47,523 bases of DNA, taken from the NCBI GenBank assembly GCA_044426085.1, contig JAWXUU010000014.1:1-47523 (forward strand), in the 5' to 3' direction. Origin of the DNA: JAWXUU01 sp044426085. Its GTDB lineage: Bacteria > Bacillota > Clostridia > Christensenellales > CAMQZB01. Positions within the stretch are counted from its first letter, which is position 1. The number at the start of each line of letters is the position of its first letter. Below are positions 25,632 through 33,857 of the stretch, one piece after another. The position numbers and the translations under genes are program-made. The notes beneath the pieces are model-generated. The model saw only the letters and a list, made by a program, of their open reading frames with translations. It was not told where the DNA came from and did not search any database.

Positions 25632-25682
25632 CATTTCATTTTGGCTTATAGTATTAGTATTTAATGTCAGTATTCATATTTT

Positions 25683-25745
25683 GCATAAAAGTACAAATAG
25701 CTTGTATTTATATTTAGCATAAAAGTACAAATAGCTTGTATTTAT
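25683..25745. repeat. Direct repeat, 34-bp period
   Basis: Two identical 29-bp copies beginning GCATAAAAGTACAAATAGCT (25683-25711 and 25717-25745). Each holds a small TACAA/TTGTA inverted repeat. They lie just downstream of the large lipoprotein gene. Confidence 0.9.
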
Positions 25746-25760
25746 TTTGATTTATTAAGT

Positions 25761-27857
25761 TTATTCTGTAAGTGCGCTAACAACGCTTTCCACGTTCAGA
25801 ATTGAACAACCAAACATCACGTTTGCAATGTTGTTATCCCCCGCGATGTTGCCGATTTCACTTTGCGTGTCGAAAATCAAAACACCGCCGTTTTCAAGAG
25901 TGACACTGCCGTTTTGCAAATCACTTTGGAAACATTCCACAACGTCAAGGTATGCTTCAAAACGCAAAATCATATTACAGCAAGCGGAGTATGCAGTTGC
26001 ATATTCACCCGCAACGGCATGCGACTTTTGCACGCCAAGAAGGTTTTGATAGCTTTCAAAAACGCATTCGCGAAGAATTTTTATCCCGAACAAAACATCG
26101 CTTGAAAGAACGTCGCCACAACTTAAACTTTCCGTTTGCGTAGCGTTGTAGCATTCGTATTTGCTGTCGTATTCAAAAGTTATAAACTCGCCAATTGTTT
26201 CAAAAATCAAAAGTGAATATTCGTCGCCATCTGAAACTGCCAAAAAGCTTTCGTATGCTGAAATAAAGTTTATGCCAGATGATAATACCGTGCTGTTTTC
26301 ACCCTTCAAAATCGCCACAAAAACGTCAACTGCACTTTCGTACATTTCAAATTCTAGCAATCTTGAATTTATTTCTACATTCACAAGGCTTTGGCTTTCA
26401 GCAAAACTGCTATCGCCCCATTCATCAATTTCCAAATCGACATAACCGTTTTCCGCGTTTCCGCCAAAGGCATAAAGCACCGCAAATTCCAAATCGGAAT
26501 AATATATCATGTTGCTAGAATCCAAACTTTCATCGATGCAAACGCTTTCGCTTGAAAGCCCCACAAGATACGTTGCAATTTCCGCAATCTCGCAATCGCC
26601 ACTTTCATATGACAAAATCATTTTCGCAAGGGTTTCGCCATATTCCACCCTTTCGCTGTCGATTTCAAATCTGAGCGTCCAATCGTGGGCGGAACGCATT
26701 GCGTAGTAATCATTATAGCTGAAATCTTTATCGTATTTCAAAAGGTAGTATGGATAGAAATCAAAAAGCAATTTTTGCGTGTCGGACAGCCCTTGATAGT
26801 CTTTCAAAACCGCCATATATGAATCGAATTTTGCAAAATCGTATTCGTCCATATAATAATCAACCAAAAGGCTTGAAAGGGTGTCGTAAACCGCCACAAC
26901 GCCAACTGCATCTTGGGCGGGGATGATATATCTGTATCCATTTTGGATTTCTATGTTAAAATACTTCGATACGATATCAATGTATTCCATTTCTACATCG
27001 TTTTTCGTGGCGGATATCACGAGTTCATATTCTCCCGCCATATCTGTTTCCACTGTCATTTTTTCCACATTAAGTGTGATTTTTGAAGTGTCGTATATAT
27101 CCTGTTCGCAAATTTCAGTTATGTCCCAACCTTCGCTTGTTGTGATATAGATTTCCGCATCATCGCGAACATCTGCACCGCCTTCGCTGACAAAATAAAA
27201 ATCGCTTTCAGAATAAATATAAGCATCCACTTTTTCAATCACGTAGGTCTTTTCGACAACGTAGGTGAGCGTTTGAGCTTCGTATTCTTGCGAAAGGAGC
27301 TCTTCTGCGGAATCTTTCACTGTTATTGTGTATTTCACATAATACGTGCCGGGATACGTGATTGCAATGCCGTGGATATAATCATCGCTTGAAAAAGTTT
27401 CCGCACGCACGTTTGATGTCATGTTGGATGTTATCCCCTTTGAAAGCACATTGCCAAGGTGGTTATATGCCGAAACGCTTGCAACGATACTCACCTTTCC
27501 GTTTGGAATGGCATAACTGCTGTCGCAAGAAACACCGATCGGGATTTCCGCGAAATCGTAGGAGCGAGTTGTTTGATAAAAACTAGCTTGATAAATTTGG
27601 TCATCGGCAAATGATATGCCGTAGTAGGACAAAAGCAAATCTTCCGTTTCTGAAAGTTGCACAACCCCGAATTCTGCGCTGTCTTCAAGCTTGCTTTCTT
27701 CATCTTGATTTGGCACAGCAGTTGCCGTTGGGGTTTCTTGTTCTTCACCAATAAATTCATCGAGATCATCAGGGGTAGCAATGCCACCGCAAGCAGAAAG
27801 CAAAAGGCACAACACAAGTGTTATCGATATTAAAATTCTGTTGATTCTACCCATCAT
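25761..27857 (-). CDS. Large lipoprotein of unknown function (698 aa)
   Basis: Not recognised. The start at 27857 is chosen because AAGGAG lies eight bases upstream and a lipoprotein signal follows (MMGRINRILIS... with lipobox LLLSACGG). A Thr/Pro/Glu-rich linker follows the lipid anchor. An N-terminal all-beta region (about 60-330) looks like Ig-like modules (VSIVASVSAYNHLGN ... YPGTYYVKYTITVKDS ... AGEYELVISATKNDVEMEY). The C-terminal half appears helical, acidic and low in basic residues. LLSYYGISFADD resembles LLSEYGMTFEDS of the lipoprotein at 30582-33665, suggesting a shared N-terminal module. Strong own promoter. Surface-exposed, role unknown. Confidence 0.85.
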   Translation of the reverse strand: MMGRINRILISITLVLCLLLSACGGIATPDDLDEFIGEEQETPTATAVPNQDEESKLEDSAEFGVVQLSETEDLLLSYYGISFADDQIYQASFYQTTRSYDFAEIPIGVSCDSSYAIPNGKVSIVASVSAYNHLGNVLSKGITSNMTSNVRAETFSSDDYIHGIAITYPGTYYVKYTITVKDSAEELLSQEYEAQTLTYVVEKTYVIEKVDAYIYSESDFYFVSEGGADVRDDAEIYITTSEGWDITEICEQDIYDTSKITLNVEKMTVETDMAGEYELVISATKNDVEMEYIDIVSKYFNIEIQNGYRYIIPAQDAVGVVAVYDTLSSLLVDYYMDEYDFAKFDSYMAVLKDYQGLSDTQKLLFDFYPYYLLKYDKDFSYNDYYAMRSAHDWTLRFEIDSERVEYGETLAKMILSYESGDCEIAEIATYLVGLSSESVCIDESLDSSNMIYYSDLEFAVLYAFGGNAENGYVDLEIDEWGDSSFAESQSLVNVEINSRLLEFEMYESAVDVFVAILKGENSTVLSSGINFISAYESFLAVSDGDEYSLLIFETIGEFITFEYDSKYECYNATQTESLSCGDVLSSDVLFGIKILRECVFESYQNLLGVQKSHAVAGEYATAYSACCNMILRFEAYLDVVECFQSDLQNGSVTLENGGVLIFDTQSEIGNIAGDNNIANVMFGCSILNVESVVSALTE

Positions 27858-27900
27858 AAGCTTTTCTCCTTTGTAATTAAAAAATGGCATATATTTTTTT

Positions 27901-27929
27901 ATTATACCACAGTTTTCTGCAAAATTCAA
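27901..27929 (-). promoter_or_regulatory. Promoter of the 698-aa lipoprotein gene
   Basis: Minus-strand TTGAAT (27924-27929), 17-bp spacer ending TGG (extended -10), TATAAT (27901-27906). Confidence 0.85.
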
Positions 27930-27950
27930 GGCATTTTTACACTGTAAAAT

Positions 27951-27997
27951 AAAAACCGCCCACACATGAATAAAACATGGGTGAGCGGTTTGGTTTT
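27951..27997 (-). terminator. Terminator of the zinc-ribbon gene
   Basis: AACCGCCCACACATG pairs with CATGGGTGAGCGGTT with two mismatches. The minus-strand T tract follows GGCGG. Confidence 0.8.
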
Positions 27998-28016
27998 TGC
28001 GTTTTAAGACTGGCGA

Positions 28017-28487
28017 TTAAAAATCGTCGTCATCTTCTTCTTCGTTGTAATCATCGTCGTCTTCTTCTTCGATATCGTCAAAGTTGTCGTCGTAGTCGTA
28101 TGCGTAGGTATCTTCGAAAGATTCATCTTCGTCTGCTTCGCTTTCTTCTTCTTCGATAACGTCGTCGAATGCAATCATTTGCATGCCTTCTGGCAAGGCT
28201 TCTTCTGGGTCTGGGTCTGGGTCTAGGAACGAGCGCCATTCTTCATCTTTTTCATCTTCAATAACGATGTGATCAAGTTCCACTTCGCCTGTCTTGCAAG
28301 CTGAACATTTTTCATCGTCTGGGAAGATGTAGTGTTTGCCACAAACTGGGCAAAGAATCATGTCTTCTTCTTCCTCGCTGTAAATATCTGGTGCGATTTT
28401 TAGTTCTGCTTTGCAAACGTCGCAAAACTTTTGACTTTCCAAAATATAGTTGACTTCACATCTAGGGCATTTAATATATTTATCCAT
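28017..28487 (-). CDS. Zinc-ribbon protein with long acidic tail
   Basis: A 156-residue protein not assigned to a known family. Two or three CxxC knuckles (CPRC, CDVC, CPVC, CSAC; residues about 8-65) form paired zinc ribbons. The final 45-50 residues are almost only Glu/Asp with a few Tyr/Phe, ending in an Asp/Glu run. There is no signal peptide, so it is cytoplasmic. The acidic tail resembles those that mimic nucleic acid or bind basic partners, but that is inference. GGAG precedes the start. Monocistronic between its own promoter and terminator. Confidence 0.8.
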   Translation of the reverse strand: MDKYIKCPRCEVNYILESQKFCDVCKAELKIAPDIYSEEEEDMILCPVCGKHYIFPDDEKCSACKTGEVELDHIVIEDEKDEEWRSFLDPDPDPEEALPEGMQMIAFDDVIEEEESEADEDESFEDTYAYDYDDNFDDIEEEDDDDYNEEEDDDDF

Positions 28488-28530
28488 ACTATAACTCCAC
28501 GAATTTTTATAATGGTATTTTTCATAAGCT

Positions 28531-28558
28531 ATTATATCAAAATTTTCAATTTTGTAAA
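28531..28558 (-). promoter_or_regulatory. Promoter of the zinc-ribbon gene
   Basis: Minus-strand TTTACA (28553-28558), 16-bp spacer, TATAAT (28531-28536). Confidence 0.65.
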
Positions 28559-28658
28559 GAAAAATAACCCACTTTTTTGTTTTATTTTATATATTTATTT
28601 TCATTTTATGCAATTTTTTTCAATTTTGCCCAAATTTTGCAAAAATTTTGCTTTTCAC

Positions 28659-28686
28659 AAAAAAAAACACCCCGAAAGGTGTTTTC
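28659..28686 (-). terminator. Terminator of the DUF5050-type gene
   Basis: AAAACACC / GGTGTTTT around a CCGAAA loop. On the minus strand it is followed by nine T residues. The rest of 28488-28733 is AT-rich with no gene seen. Confidence 0.9.
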
Positions 28687-28733
28687 GATTTCTTATATTA
28701 TAATTTGGTTTTCAAGCCACAAATGCCTTGAAA

Positions 28734-29966
28734 TTATCCAATCATAGACCAAGATGTGTAGCCTTCAACATCGAATGCGTAGAATTCTTTATATGAAGAA
28801 TTGTTTGAATAATAATATCCAATGCCATCATAGAAAGTTAGTGAACCGATTGTTGTTTCATAAAGAGTGTCGCCACTTTCTTCAAACATAAGTTCAGCTT
28901 CTGCTTCTTCGCCCGCGATGATTGCTGAAATGTCAGTTTTGTATAGTTCTGCTATGCCACTATCGAATGTGCAAGTGAACAAATAATCCCCTTCAATTTT
29001 GAAGTTGCCCGCTGTTGTTTCGTCAAGAATCACAAAATCGTTTCCATTTTTATAATAGATGTTTGCATCCACTTGGAAAATATAACCATCGGCATATGGA
29101 TAGATTGCAGATGTTGTTGTGAGAGAAGTTACTGTTTCAGCATTTGAACCATCGAGGTCGCAAACGTATGTCACAGTGTTTTGTTTCACAACACTGTCGT
29201 TCATTGTGTAATAAATTTTGTTATCTCTTATTGCAAGGATAGAAACGTCGTGTTTTTCAGAATCTGATGTTTTGCCACTGATAACAAGTGTTTCTTCGCC
29301 TGTCATAGAAAGTTTATAAACATCTTGATACCAACCTTCGCTTCTGACAATGTAAACGCCATATGAAGAACTTACACCGCTGTAGTAATCTTCAGCGATA
29401 ACTGTTGATGATGGTTTTGATGCAGAAAGGTCGATTGCTTTAAGTTGATATTCATCTTCGAAAACTGCATAAACAACGCCGTTTTCTTCCACGAAAGAAA
29501 CAACTGCTGCGTATCCGAATGTGTAAAGTTTTTCTGGGTTAGCACCGTTCAAATCACAAACCATAACGTCGAGATAAGAAACTTGAAGGTCGCCATCTCT
29601 GTCTGTTGTGTCACTTGGAGAAGTGTAGTAGATTTTGTCGCCAGAAATGAAGATACCAACGCTGTTTTGATCCGCAACAAGTTTTGATTGGATTGTCACG
29701 ATTTCACCTGTTGAAAGGTTTTCTCTCATGATAGCGCCGTAAACTGTTTCGCCGAACACGTTTGTTGCATAAGCAGAACGTGAAGCGCTCACATAATATG
29801 CATATCCATCAGCAAACACGATGTTAGAGCCGTTGTTTTCAACATTTGCCACTGATGTTGGACCAGTTGACACTCCGTCGAATGTATATGTTACTTGCGA
29901 TGAGCATCCACAAAGTGAAAGCACCATTACCAAACAAAGAATTACCGCAATGATTTTTTTAGACAT
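28734..29966 (-). CDS. DUF5050-type beta-propeller lipoprotein
   Basis: A 410-residue lipoprotein: signal MSKKIIAVILCLVMVLSLCGC, with lipobox LCGC. The rest is built of repeated propeller-blade motifs of the form G-x-x-(I/V)-Y-Y followed by a residue-rich strand (DGYAYYVSASR, GDKIYYTSPS, DNKIYYTMND, ADGYIFQVDANIYYKN, DGIGYYYSNN), as in DUF5050/LRP-like six-bladed propellers. Such proteins are surface-anchored and of unknown ligand. AAGGAG upstream; the leader AAAAAAAGGAGAC is shared with the lipoprotein gene at 33665, hinting at common design. Own promoter and terminator. Confidence 0.85.
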   Translation of the reverse strand: MSKKIIAVILCLVMVLSLCGCSSQVTYTFDGVSTGPTSVANVENNGSNIVFADGYAYYVSASRSAYATNVFGETVYGAIMRENLSTGEIVTIQSKLVADQNSVGIFISGDKIYYTSPSDTTDRDGDLQVSYLDVMVCDLNGANPEKLYTFGYAAVVSFVEENGVVYAVFEDEYQLKAIDLSASKPSSTVIAEDYYSGVSSSYGVYIVRSEGWYQDVYKLSMTGEETLVISGKTSDSEKHDVSILAIRDNKIYYTMNDSVVKQNTVTYVCDLDGSNAETVTSLTTTSAIYPYADGYIFQVDANIYYKNGNDFVILDETTAGNFKIEGDYLFTCTFDSGIAELYKTDISAIIAGEEAEAELMFEESGDTLYETTIGSLTFYDGIGYYYSNNSSYKEFYAFDVEGYTSWSMIG

Positions 29967-30018
29967 TTTTGTCTCCTTTTTTTAGTTTTGAATTCTAAAA
30001 ATTTAAATTAGCCTATAT

Positions 30019-30047
30019 AGTATAATATATTTTGGCGATATTAGCAA
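30019..30047 (-). promoter_or_regulatory. Promoter of the DUF5050-type gene
   Basis: Minus-strand TTGCTA (30042-30047), 17-bp spacer, TATACT (30019-30024). Confidence 0.6.
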
Positions 30048-30115
30048 ACAAATTTTGTCTTTTTTTGCTTTTATTGCAATTTTTATGAAGTTTTTTATTA
30101 TTATCAAAAGGGGGA

Positions 30116-30475
30116 ATGAAAATTTTGCAGAGAAATTTTGGATATTTCACACACAAAAACATTGCAAAAACCACAAAAATCGTGGATGTTCACGGCGGTG
30201 ATTCTGAAAAAAGAGATGCGCAGACAAATGCAAAGGCAGATGTTAAGGCAGATGTTAAGGCGGATATCAAGACGAATGTTAAGGCAGATGAAAAAACAAG
30301 TGACAAACCGAGTGAAAAAACAAGTGATAAACCAAAGCAAAGCGATGCCGTGCGACCAAACCGCAAAGAAAATTGCAAGGGGCAAAAGACTGAAAATGAT
30401 TTCAACAAGCTTGAATACAACCTATATCAAGTGGAAAAATCCCCTTTTGAAATTATGAACACCACGAAAAAATAG
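30116..30475 (+). CDS. Low-complexity Lys/Asp/Thr-repeat protein (possible gene)
   Basis: A 119-residue plus-strand ORF with a charged core of short repeats: (K-A-D-V/I)n then E-K-T-S-D-K-P-S blocks (about residues 38-75). The ends are more ordinary (MKILQRNFGYFTHKN ... FNKLEYNLYQVEKSPFEIM). A GGGGG ribosome site sits only one base before the ATG; the in-frame TTG at 30125 would have normal spacing and may be the true start. A bidirectional terminator follows at 30524. The repeats keep codon phase, which favours translation. No signal peptide and no recognised function. It is the only plus-strand gene in the surface-protein island. Confidence 0.5.
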   Translation: MKILQRNFGYFTHKNIAKTTKIVDVHGGDSEKRDAQTNAKADVKADVKADIKTNVKADEKTSDKPSEKTSDKPKQSDAVRPNRKENCKGQKTENDFNKLEYNLYQVEKSPFEIMNTTKK

Positions 30476-30523
30476 GCGCGAATAAACGCATAAATCTAGC
30501 ATGTCCCCATTGATTTTGAAGTT

Positions 30524-30556
30524 AAAAAAACACTGCCATAAAGGCAGTGTTTTTTT
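30524..30556. terminator. Bidirectional terminator between convergent genes
   Basis: AAAAAAACACTGCC-ATAAA-GGCAGTGTTTTTTT, a perfect stem with A and T tracts. It serves the 1027-aa lipoprotein gene and supports transcription of the opposing small ORF. Confidence 0.92.
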
Positions 30557-30581
30557 AAATCAATTTGATTTTATTTTAATA

Positions 30582-33500
30582 TTATTCGTATTCTACGTCG
30601 TATTCAACATAAACCACGATAACGTCGCCTGGTTCAACAAGATCCATCAAATCACCAAATTCAACAGAAAGTGAAAGTGTTGGGCTTGATCCAAGCAATG
30701 CATCAACTTCGCTCCATCTGTCAATCTTACTTCCTGAATATGAAACATCGTCAAGTTCTTCACCTTCGCATTCTAGCCAGAAGATAACTTCGTCAACTGC
30801 ATCGTCATAATCATCGCTTGACAAGCTAGAAGATTGGTCACTATTGTACTTACTATAATCGAAGCCTGCACTTTCTTTGAAAATCCATTTCAACCAATCA
30901 TCACCCAATGTGATAGTGACATACAAATCATCGCTGTCGTCATCCGCAAAGATAATCATTTCACGTTGATTTTCTGTGTAATAGAAATTACCAGAGTATG
31001 TTAATGACGATCCACTTCTTAGTCCGTCATCCATATCAAGTTCGTAGTATTGATCGAATGTAACTTCGATTGTAACTGCTTCACCAGCGTCAAGACGATA
31101 GCCATCAGAGTTGTAGTATACGCTGTATGGATTTGCAACATCATCTTTATCATCATTCTTTACAGTTCCTGTATCCCCCACAGCAGGTGTCAACGTGTAG
31201 TTATTCAAATTCTTTAAGCTTGGGCTTGATGTGTTATATAGTGAATTTGCAAAGAAATACATTTCGCCATCGTCGAAGATTTCTTCTGCGTATGTGCTTA
31301 GATAATCAAGATCATCAGATTTAGTTTGAGTCATATCAATGTTGCTTGTATAAGTTGAGTTAACTTTGATTGAGCTTATAACATAACCTGGTTCAAGTTC
31401 TGCATAAACAACGAACAAGTCGCCTTTTGCAATGCTATCGATAAGTTCTTCATCCACGTTGAGAACTGAAATCACACCGTAGTCACTCACCCATTCGCCA
31501 GCTGAGTTTTGTTTGAATGTCACATCATCTGAAATAACTTCAAATTCGTATTTTTCAGCAAATGTAACATAAAGGTATAGTTCTGATACGCCTTCGATAT
31601 CTTCGAAATCGAAATAATCGCAATCTTCAGAGAAGTCAATTGTGAGGTATCCATCTGAAGAAACTTCTTCGATAAGTTCGATATAGCCTACTGCTGAATT
31701 GTTGTCATCATCAAAATCTACGCCTGCTGCATAAAGCATAACGCTTGTAACATAGAAGTCGTCTGCTGGGATGAATTGGAATTCAACAACGTCGCCTTCA
31801 ACGATTGTTGCGCTTGTTCCGCTGATGTTTAGTCCGTCCGCAAGAACTGTGCCGTCGTCTGTTTCGTATGTTCCGTCTTCATCTGATGTTCTAACTGTTC
31901 TATCGCTGATTTTCATGCCGAAATCAAATGATTTCACTGTGTCAACATAAATATCAACTGCTTCGCCCGCGTCAACACCAAATGTGTCTTCTGTCACGTA
32001 GAATTCAACTTTGTTATCCACGATTTCACTTCCGTCGATAACAAGATCATCGCCGATTGTGATTTCTGAAACTGTGAATCCGTCCATCATGTAAATTTCA
32101 AGTTCGTATAGTTCGCCTGAAACGAAATAGTTATATGTGTTAGTTGCACCACTATCAACAGCGGCACTATCAGAAATGCTATCTGAGAAACCGTTAGAAT
32201 AAGCACTGTGGTTTGATGCTGAATATTTCAAAGCATAATCGTCATCTGATTCGATATACATCAAAGAAATAGCTGCGTTGCTTTCTTCGTTTACGTCGAT
32301 ACCATTTACATAGTATTTAGAAACAGCTTCAACAGTGATGTCGATGCTACTGCTTGTGCCGATAGCGCCAAGTGTTGTGCTGTCCGCACGAAGTTTGTAA
32401 ACCATGTAATCATTACCATCAGAAAGAGTGTATGATTTACCATCATCGTAGTCAACTTCTTTGTTTCTTACATATAGTGTTGTGATGATGTAAGCTGCAT
32501 CTGTGTTTTCTTCGTTGTTATAATCTTGAATAACGAAATAGAAATAGTCGCCATAAACAACTTCTTTTTCATAATCGTATTCGTCTTCGTCATCTCTGCC
32601 GTCATAGTCAATCACAAATCCGTTATCAACATAGAATCTTGCTTCGTCACTAGTTTCGCCGTCGTCATCTTTAACTGAGATTGTGTCGTCGATTTTAACA
32701 CTATCAGAAGACCAACCTTCATATTTAAGTACTGCTTCAAACACGAGTGCATCTGTGTCTACATCAATCTCGCTTGTTTTGATTTCACCTTCTGTATCCC
32801 AATCGAGTGAGTAACCTTGTGATGTTCTCTTATCTGCAAGTGCTTTGTTTGATGTTAGAGTTGCTTCGTCAACATCGCCAAGCATATTAAGTTGGATCGC
32901 TGTGTAGTCGTCTGAGTTATCAAAGATATCCAAAACTCTTTTTGCGGCACTTGAATATGCGCTGTTTTCTGAATATGTGAGTTCGTCGAATCTGTCGTTA
33001 TAAGAAACCAAGTTTGAAATGTCTAGTGCAAGAGTTCCAACAGCTGTGTAGTCTGCATAAGAAAGGACATACAAAACACCCTTTGATACCGTCACAGAAT
33101 AGTTGCTTGTTGATGATTCCACACCAAGGGCAATACCTTCTGAAACTTCTGTCATTGCATCGATATCATCGATATTATCAACGTCCCAAGAAAGTCCAAG
33201 GTCGGCAATTGTGTCGTCGCCAAGAAGTTCTAGGTCTGCAAGAACATCTTTAACATCTGTTGCGTCTGAACCTTTTCTTACATATTGATCTGGAATGTCA
33301 ATATAAAGTCCTGCTGTTGTTATTGTGAAGTCAGATGTTAGGTAGTAAATTTCTCCACTGTCATCTGAAATTTCTGCTATTACTTCGTATGTTCCGGCAT
33401 CAATAGCTTGAGAAACCGTGCTACCGTTTTTTTCGTAAACGTATGTAACTGAATAACTTTTTCCTGAAGCTACCGATCCAACCGATACTTCAACAGTTTG

Positions 33501-33665
33501 TGCTTCGCCTGTATAAACAGAGCTAGAGTCTTCGAATGTCATGCCATATTCTGAAAGCAGATATTCGTCGCTTGTCTTAACACTGCCTTCGCAACCTGCG
33601 AAAAGCGAAAGTGATAAACAAAGAACTAGCGCCAAAGCAACAATTCTTTTCATCGTCTTTTTCAT
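30582..33665 (-). CDS. Very large acidic lipoprotein (1027 aa), unknown function
   Basis: A lipoprotein signal (MKKTMKRIVALALVLCLSLS..., lipobox LFAGC) is followed by about 1000 residues rich in Asp, Ser, Tyr and Gly with few Lys/Arg. Residues about 45-110 (YTGEAQTVEVSVGS ... GTYEVIAEISD) resemble an MBG-type Ig-like module. Several later beta segments share the pattern (S/A)GDxVxVxxxxxxxYxV (EAVDIYVDTVKSFDF, EAVTIEVTFDQYYEL), so tandem beta modules are likely. No catalytic signature seen. AAGGAG six bases upstream supports the first ATG. Probably a surface adhesin or glycan/ligand-binding protein (inference). It shares an N-terminal LLSxYGxxF stretch with the 698-aa lipoprotein. Confidence 0.85.
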   Translation of the reverse strand: MKKTMKRIVALALVLCLSLSLFAGCEGSVKTSDEYLLSEYGMTFEDSSSVYTGEAQTVEVSVGSVASGKSYSVTYVYEKNGSTVSQAIDAGTYEVIAEISDDSGEIYYLTSDFTITTAGLYIDIPDQYVRKGSDATDVKDVLADLELLGDDTIADLGLSWDVDNIDDIDAMTEVSEGIALGVESSTSNYSVTVSKGVLYVLSYADYTAVGTLALDISNLVSYNDRFDELTYSENSAYSSAAKRVLDIFDNSDDYTAIQLNMLGDVDEATLTSNKALADKRTSQGYSLDWDTEGEIKTSEIDVDTDALVFEAVLKYEGWSSDSVKIDDTISVKDDDGETSDEARFYVDNGFVIDYDGRDDEDEYDYEKEVVYGDYFYFVIQDYNNEENTDAAYIITTLYVRNKEVDYDDGKSYTLSDGNDYMVYKLRADSTTLGAIGTSSSIDITVEAVSKYYVNGIDVNEESNAAISLMYIESDDDYALKYSASNHSAYSNGFSDSISDSAAVDSGATNTYNYFVSGELYELEIYMMDGFTVSEITIGDDLVIDGSEIVDNKVEFYVTEDTFGVDAGEAVDIYVDTVKSFDFGMKISDRTVRTSDEDGTYETDDGTVLADGLNISGTSATIVEGDVVEFQFIPADDFYVTSVMLYAAGVDFDDDNNSAVGYIELIEEVSSDGYLTIDFSEDCDYFDFEDIEGVSELYLYVTFAEKYEFEVISDDVTFKQNSAGEWVSDYGVISVLNVDEELIDSIAKGDLFVVYAELEPGYVISSIKVNSTYTSNIDMTQTKSDDLDYLSTYAEEIFDDGEMYFFANSLYNTSSPSLKNLNNYTLTPAVGDTGTVKNDDKDDVANPYSVYYNSDGYRLDAGEAVTIEVTFDQYYELDMDDGLRSGSSLTYSGNFYYTENQREMIIFADDDSDDLYVTITLGDDWLKWIFKESAGFDYSKYNSDQSSSLSSDDYDDAVDEVIFWLECEGEELDDVSYSGSKIDRWSEVDALLGSSPTLSLSVEFGDLMDLVEPGDVIVVYVEYDVEYE

Positions 33666-33709
33666 ATAAGTCTCCTTTTTTTTAATTTACAAAATAACAA
33701 TACACTAAG

Positions 33710-33737
33710 AGTATAGCATAAATAAATAATTTTGCAA
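33710..33737 (-). promoter_or_regulatory. Promoter of the 1027-aa lipoprotein gene
   Basis: Minus-strand TTGCAA (33732-33737), 16-bp spacer, TATACT (33710-33715). Confidence 0.6.
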
Positions 33738-33857
33738 GTGTTTTTCATTATTTATTACAAACTAAAAATTGGAAAATTTTCAAAAATAACTATCTTTTTA
33801 AGAATTCTTTAAATATCATGCCGAAAATGTTCCTTTTTTGCAATTTTTGGGCGAAAA

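Noticed and set aside
25761..27857. Transglutaminase or cysteine-protease domain in the 698-aa lipoprotein
   Set aside because: No Cys-His-Asp triad context could be found in the C-terminal half.
30190..30420. Hydrophobic minus-strand ORF opposite the KAD-repeat ORF
   Set aside because: Repeat-derived antisense reading without ribosome site; the plus strand has the better signals.
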